DNA from: Thermobifida alba
GTDB taxonomy: Bacteria; Actinomycetota; Actinomycetes; Streptosporangiales; Streptosporangiaceae
Reading direction: 5' to 3'
DNA length: 64,000 nucleotides
Assembly: GCF_023208015.1 (NCBI RefSeq)
Contig: NZ_CP051627.1
Coordinates: 2,480,001-2,544,000 of the forward strand
Shown here: positions 60,706 to 64,000 of the stretch, in pieces
Position numbering within the stretch: the first letter of the stretch is position 1
Layout: the number at the start of each line of letters is the position of its first letter
Notes under the pieces: model-generated
The model's database searches: none
Seen by the model: the letters and a program-made list of their open reading frames with translations, nothing else
What the model was told of the DNA's origin: nothing
Made by a program: the position numbers and the translations under genes

Positions 60706-61278
60706 TCAACCGACCAGGTCGGGGCGGATGACGCTATAGACGGCCAGGTCGGTGCGTCCGCGGTGGAGCGGCATGGCGTTGCGTTCGATGCCCTCGTAGA
60801 CGTATCCGGCCTTCTCCGCGACGCGGCGCGAGGCGGTGTTGTCCGTGGCGGCCTTCAACGCGATCCGTTCGAACCCCTGGTCCAGCAGCACCCAGTGGGT
60901 GACGGCGACGACCGCCTCGGGAGCCAGGCCGCGGCCGCGCGCGTCCGGCGCCATCAGGTAGCCGATCTCGGTGGTGCGCGCCGCCCAGTTGGTGCGGACC
61001 ACCCCGAAGGACCCGACATAGCGTCCGGTCCGGCGGCACACGGCCGCCCAGTGCTGGCCGTCTCCGGTCGCCCGGGTGGCCGGGGCGGTGTCGACGCACC
61101 AGGTGACGGCGTCGGACCGGGTGTAGGGGCGGCCGGGCGCGGGGATCGGCAGCCAGCGCTGGGTGAGCGGGTCGCTGGCCGCGCGCAGCACGTCGTCGAC
61201 GTCGTTCTCGGTGAAGGCGCGCAGGACCAGGCGCTCGGTCTCCAGGATGACGCTGGGCATGATCGGGCCGGTGGACAC
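60706..61278 (-). CDS. GNAT acetyltransferase, RimJ/RimL type
   Basis: 190 aa. ILETERLVLRAFTENDVDDV opens the domain; acetyl-CoA motif PDARGRGLAPEAVVAVTHWV and NTASRRVAEKAGYVYEG close it. Members acetylate protein N-termini or small amines; the target is unknown. The GTG at 61276-61278 has GAGGAG five bases upstream. No link with the neighbouring cobalamin genes is evident. Confidence 0.86.
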   Translation of the reverse strand: MSTGPIMPSVILETERLVLRAFTENDVDDVLRAASDPLTQRWLPIPAPGRPYTRSDAVTWCVDTAPATRATGDGQHWAAVCRRTGRYVGSFGVVRTNWAARTTEIGYLMAPDARGRGLAPEAVVAVTHWVLLDQGFERIALKAATDNTASRRVAEKAGYVYEGIERNAMPLHRGRTDLAVYSVIRPDLVG

Positions 61279-61503
61279 ACTCGCTCCTCTGCGGGCCGGG
61301 CGGCCGGCCGCGGTGCGACGGCCGCCCCGTTCCCGGTGACCCCGCTCCGCCACCGGACGACTGCTGTGGGCCAGTGTGCCAAGGCCGTCCGGCCCCGGCC
61401 AAGCAGCGCCCCGCCGGGGTCGCCGCCCCCGTTTCCGGGGAGCGGCCACGGTTTGGCAGGGTGTTGGACGAATGTCCCCTACCCCGTCCTCCCGGAGCGT
61501 TTC

Positions 61504-61647
61504 GTGGTCTGGCTCTTACTCGTCGGCGTCCTGCTCGCGGTGCTCGCCCCCCTGCTGCTGCTCTTCGCCCGCCTCACCCGCCTGCCGCCGCCCACCGCGA
61601 CGCCCCGACGCGTCCCGCACGACGCCGGGGGCGGCGCGGCCGGCTGA
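61504..61647 (+). CDS. Small membrane protein (47 aa), uncertain
   Basis: Reads MVWLLLVGVLLAVLAPLLLL then FARLTRLPPPTATPRR. One membrane helix, then a basic Pro-rich tail. GTG start with GGAG six bases upstream. Codon 5 is TTA, a very rare leucine codon in this DNA. No family; might be spurious. Confidence 0.4.
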   Translation: MVWLLLVGVLLAVLAPLLLLFARLTRLPPPTATPRRVPHDAGGGAAG

Positions 61648-61680
61648 CCCGGTCCGCCGTCGGGACCGGCCCCGCGCCTC

Positions 61681-61947
61681 TCACGCGGCCACCCGGGCCA
61701 GCAGCCAGACGCCGGTGGCGGAGTCGTACCGCAGCTCGTAGAGCCCGAGGTCCGCTCCGGCCCCGGCACGCACCCGCCAGAAGACCCGCTCCGGCCGCCT
61801 CCCGTCCCCGGTGAAGTCCGCGCGCACCGTGACCCAGTGGTCGAGGACCTGCCGGACCACGTGGACGCGCCCCTGCCAGACGAACCGCGTCGGCCGCCCG
61901 TCCCTGTCCCACACCCGCACTGGCACGCCGTAGCCCTGTCCCGTCAT
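61681..61947 (-). CDS. DUF6504 family protein
   Basis: 88 aa from the ATG at 61945-61947, which has GGGAG 5 bases upstream; 12 further in-frame codons are less likely. PVRVWDRDGRPTRFVWQGRV, a VFWRVRAGAGADLGLYELRY segment and VWLLARV match my memory of DUF6504, a family often encoded near Y-family DNA polymerases in actinobacteria. No polymerase is adjacent here. The upstream SOS box (62016-62031) suggests DNA-damage control. Confidence 0.75.
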   Translation of the reverse strand: MTGQGYGVPVRVWDRDGRPTRFVWQGRVHVVRQVLDHWVTVRADFTGDGRRPERVFWRVRAGAGADLGLYELRYDSATGVWLLARVAA

Positions 61948-62015
61948 CACCGCTCCCATGAACCCCCCAGCACAAGCGCGCACGCGGCCGACCAGCGTTC
62001 AGGCCACAACCGAAT

Positions 62016-62031
62016 TCGAACACACGTTCTA
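62016..62031. promoter_or_regulatory. LexA-type SOS box
   Basis: TCGAAC-ACAC-GTTCTA: one mismatch from the Gram-positive SOS consensus TCGAAC-N4-GTTCGA. It is 69 bases upstream of the DUF6504 start and 215 bases from the kinase start, in an unusually A+T-rich patch, so LexA control of the DUF6504 gene is the likelier reading. Confidence 0.6.
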
Positions 62032-62194
62032 ATGATAGGGGAGGGTGCCGCGGGGCAGGGGCGAAACCGCCGATGTTCCCGGGTTTCCGAGCTCCGCGCC
62101 CCCACTCTCGCGAAATCGCCTTCCGCCGCTCCCCCGTGGTTGACTTCCGGCATCCCGAGACACCGCGCTCCCCGCCGCCCCGCCCCGGGCTCGC

Positions 62195-62200
62195 TAGGCT
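62195..62200 (+). promoter_or_regulatory. Probable -10 box of the kinase gene
   Basis: TAGGCT about 45 bases before the GTG at 62246. The -35 region is unclear. Confidence 0.4.
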
Positions 62201-62245
62201 GTGGGAGGCGAACCGCACCCCTCATCACATAAGGAACCCCCAACT

Positions 62246-64000
62246 GTGACGCGAAACGGGCACGAGCGCGCCAGACCCCTCCGCACCGGCGACCCGACCG
62301 AACTGGGCGACTACCGCATCGTCGGGCGTCTGGGCCGGGGCGGCATGGGAACGGTCTACCTCGGCAGGGACGCGGCCAGGCGCCTCGTCGCGGTCAAGCT
62401 GATCCACCCGGACCTCAGCGAGGACCCCGCGTTCCGGCAGCGCTTCGCGCGCGAGGTGGCGGCGGCCCGCCGGGTCGCCCGGTTCTCCACCGCCGCGGTG
62501 CTGGACGCGCGGCTGGACAGCGACCCGCTGTTCATCGTCTCCGAGTACGTTCCGGGCCCCAACCTGGCCGAGGCGGTCAAGACCGACGGCCCCATGCACG
62601 GCGGCACCCTGGAGAGCCTGGCCGTGGGGGTCGCGGCGGCGCTCACCGCGATCCACGGCGCGGGCGTGGTGCACCGCGACCTCAAACCCGCCAACGTACT
62701 GCTGTCCACGGTGGGGCCGAAGGTGATCGACTTCGGGATCGCCCGGGCGCTGGACGACGACAGCGCGGTCACCCGCTCCAGCCAGATCATGGGCACCCCG
62801 TCCTACCTCGCCCCGGAGATCATCGCGGGCGACCCTCCCGGACCGCCGTCCGACATCTTCTCCTGGGGCTGCCTGGTCGCCTACGCCGGAACCGGGCGCA
62901 CGCCCTTCAACGCGCCCACCGTCCCGGCGGTGCTGCACCAGATCATCTCCGGGCAGCCCGACCTGTCGGGGCTCGACCCGGCGCTGCGGGAACTCGTGGA
63001 GAGCGCGCTGGACAAGTTCCCCGACAACCGTCCCACCGCCCAGCAGCTGCTCAACCGGCTGGTGGGGCAAGAGGAGCCGAGTCCCGACGCCGTCCACGAG
63101 ACCGTGGTCCGCTCCTGGACCCCGCCGTCCGTGGCGCGCCCGGAGTCCGCTCCCTCGGGTCCGCAGCCGGCCCCGCCCGCGACCACCCCGCCGACCGGGC
63201 AGCCCGCGGCCGCTGCCGCCCTGCCGCCCGTGGCCACCCCGTCGGCCGGGCAGCCCGCGGCTGCCCCGAACCGGGAGCCCGTCCCCCCGCCGCCGGGCAC
63301 TCCCCCGGTCGGGCAGCCCACCGCCGCCCCGCCCCCGGCCGGCGTCCTCCCGGCCGCACCGCCGTTCGCCGCCCCGCCCCCGGCGGGCACTCCTCCGGCC
63401 GGGCAGCCCGCGCCGGCCACCGCACCCCTGTCCGGCGGTTTCGGCGCCTTCCCCCAGGGCGCCCCGCCGTCCACCCCCACCCCGCCGGGCGGCCAGCCGC
63501 CCCCGGCAGCCGACTCCCCGCAGCCCGAACGGCCCCGCCGGCCCCTCCCGCTGCGGGCGGTGGGGGCGGGTGCAGGCGTGCTGGTCCTGGCCGCCGCGGC
63601 GGCCCTGGGCGGCGCGTGGCTGTTCGGCGGCCGCGAGATGCCGCAGGGCATCCAGATCTACGCCGACGACTTCACCTCCCCCCAGGGCTGGGACGACCGC
63701 GACTTCGACCCCTCGGACACCTTCTACTGGCGGGGCTACTACCAGGGCGGCTACGCGCTCAGCGCCGACGGGGACTCCCGGACCTCCACCGGCCACCCCG
63801 CCCCCGTCTACGACCTGCCGACCCGGGTGCGGGTCAGCGCCGCCGCCCGGGTGCTGTCCGGCCCCGACTACGGGACCTACGGGCTGTACTGCTTCCGCAA
63901 CGACGACGGGGACGACACCGTCACCTCCTACTACGCCAGCGTGCGGGTGGACGGCACCGCGGCCCAGATCCGCCGCGACGGGGGCGAGGAAGGCTCCACC
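62246..64000 (+). CDS. Receptor-type serine/threonine protein kinase, N-terminal 585 codons (cut by window edge)
   Basis: Open to the right edge. Kinase domain about 15-285: LGRGGMGTVYLGRD (Gly loop), VAVKLI (Lys), GVVHRDLKPANVLL (catalytic loop), KVIDFGIARAL (DFG), GTPSYLAPEII (activation/APE). A linker of about 145 residues rich in Pro contains repeated xPPxGQPxA units. One membrane helix (AVGAGAGVLVLAAAAALGGA) near residue 440 is followed by an extracellular domain that does not resemble PASTA; IYADDFTSPQGWDDRDF starts a beta-rich laminin-G or concanavalin-like sheet. GTG start with AAGGA upstream. Confidence 0.9.
   Translation, partial: MTRNGHERARPLRTGDPTELGDYRIVGRLGRGGMGTVYLGRDAARRLVAVKLIHPDLSEDPAFRQRFAREVAAARRVARFSTAAVLDARLDSDPLFIVSEYVPGPNLAEAVKTDGPMHGGTLESLAVGVAAALTAIHGAGVVHRDLKPANVLLSTVGPKVIDFGIARALDDDSAVTRSSQIMGTPSYLAPEIIAGDPPGPPSDIFSWGCLVAYAGTGRTPFNAPTVPAVLHQIISGQPDLSGLDPALRELVESALDKFPDNRPTAQQLLNRLVGQEEPSPDAVHETVVRSWTPPSVARPESAPSGPQPAPPATTPPTGQPAAAAALPPVATPSAGQPAAAPNREPVPPPPGTPPVGQPTAAPPPAGVLPAAPPFAAPPPAGTPPAGQPAPATAPLSGGFGAFPQGAPPSTPTPPGGQPPPAADSPQPERPRRPLPLRAVGAGAGVLVLAAAAALGGAWLFGGREMPQGIQIYADDFTSPQGWDDRDFDPSDTFYWRGYYQGGYALSADGDSRTSTGHPAPVYDLPTRVRVSAAARVLSGPDYGTYGLYCFRNDDGDDTVTSYYASVRVDGTAAQIRRDGGEEGST

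Noticed and set aside
63170-63430. Repeat-rich stretch in the kinase gene as a tandem DNA repeat or CRISPR
   Set aside because: The period is irregular and it encodes in frame a Pro/Gly/Gln-rich linker.

Overview
The window is about 64 kb of very GC-rich DNA with dense genes, GTG/TTG starts, and the gene order rplU-rpmA-obg-proB, rne, rodA, ndk, folC, clpX-clpP2-clpP1-tig that is typical of filamentous actinobacteria. The truncated haemoglobin (46153-46644) closely resembles, from memory, the thermostable HbO of Thermobifida fusca. Together these point to Thermobifida or a close relative in the Nocardiopsaceae. I see no insertion sequence, integrase, phage gene, CRISPR array or rRNA; this is chromosomal core plus lineage-specific genes.

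Layout. 1-9909 (minus strand): end of a family 2 glycosyltransferase, proB, obg, L27, L21, an RNase E/G with very long low-complexity ends, and a paired TIGR03936-type protein and radical SAM protein. 10149-12164: rodA preceded by a very short truncated penicillin-binding protein 2 and a Pro/Arg-rich ORF, at the place where actinobacteria usually carry mreB-mreC-mreD-mrdA. 12165-19931: ndk, a DUF4233 membrane protein, folC, a PepSY-type lipoprotein (opposite strand), clpX, clpP2, clpP1 with a ClgR-like operator, and tig. 20149-20402: tRNA-Pro(UGG) and tRNA-Gly(UCC).

20863-32761: a nucleotidyltransferase, an ABC exporter, an orphan MT0933-type antitoxin-like protein, an MgtE magnesium channel, a PP2C/SpoIIE phosphatase, an Eis-like acetyltransferase, rpiB, two microproteins absent from ordinary ORF lists (45 and 55 aa), a DsbA-fold oxidoreductase and aminopeptidase N. 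32841-46644: malQ, two MFS transporters, an amidase, a NERD-like membrane protein, ilvD, an FmdB zinc ribbon, an HNH endonuclease with a perfect palindrome over its start codon, a prolyl oligopeptidase, a hotdog thioesterase and the globin. Several genes here have a TAnnnT -10 box only 6-9 bases before the start codon, so leaderless mRNAs are probable.

46757-64000: ettA, a DUF4192 protein, a membrane diguanylate cyclase, two overlapping dynamin-like GTPase genes, then a corrinoid/siroheme block (fused siroheme synthase, BluB-CobT fusion, CobC/CobD-like PLP enzyme), a GNAT acetyltransferase, a DUF6504 gene beneath a LexA-type SOS box, and a receptor Ser/Thr kinase that runs off the right edge.

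Most convergent or operon-end junctions carry long, nearly perfect GC hairpins without a U-tail. The observations most worth following are the collapsed mre/mrdA locus with a mini-PBP2, the start-codon palindrome, the BluB-CobT fusion, and the paired dynamin-like GTPases beside a c-di-GMP synthase.
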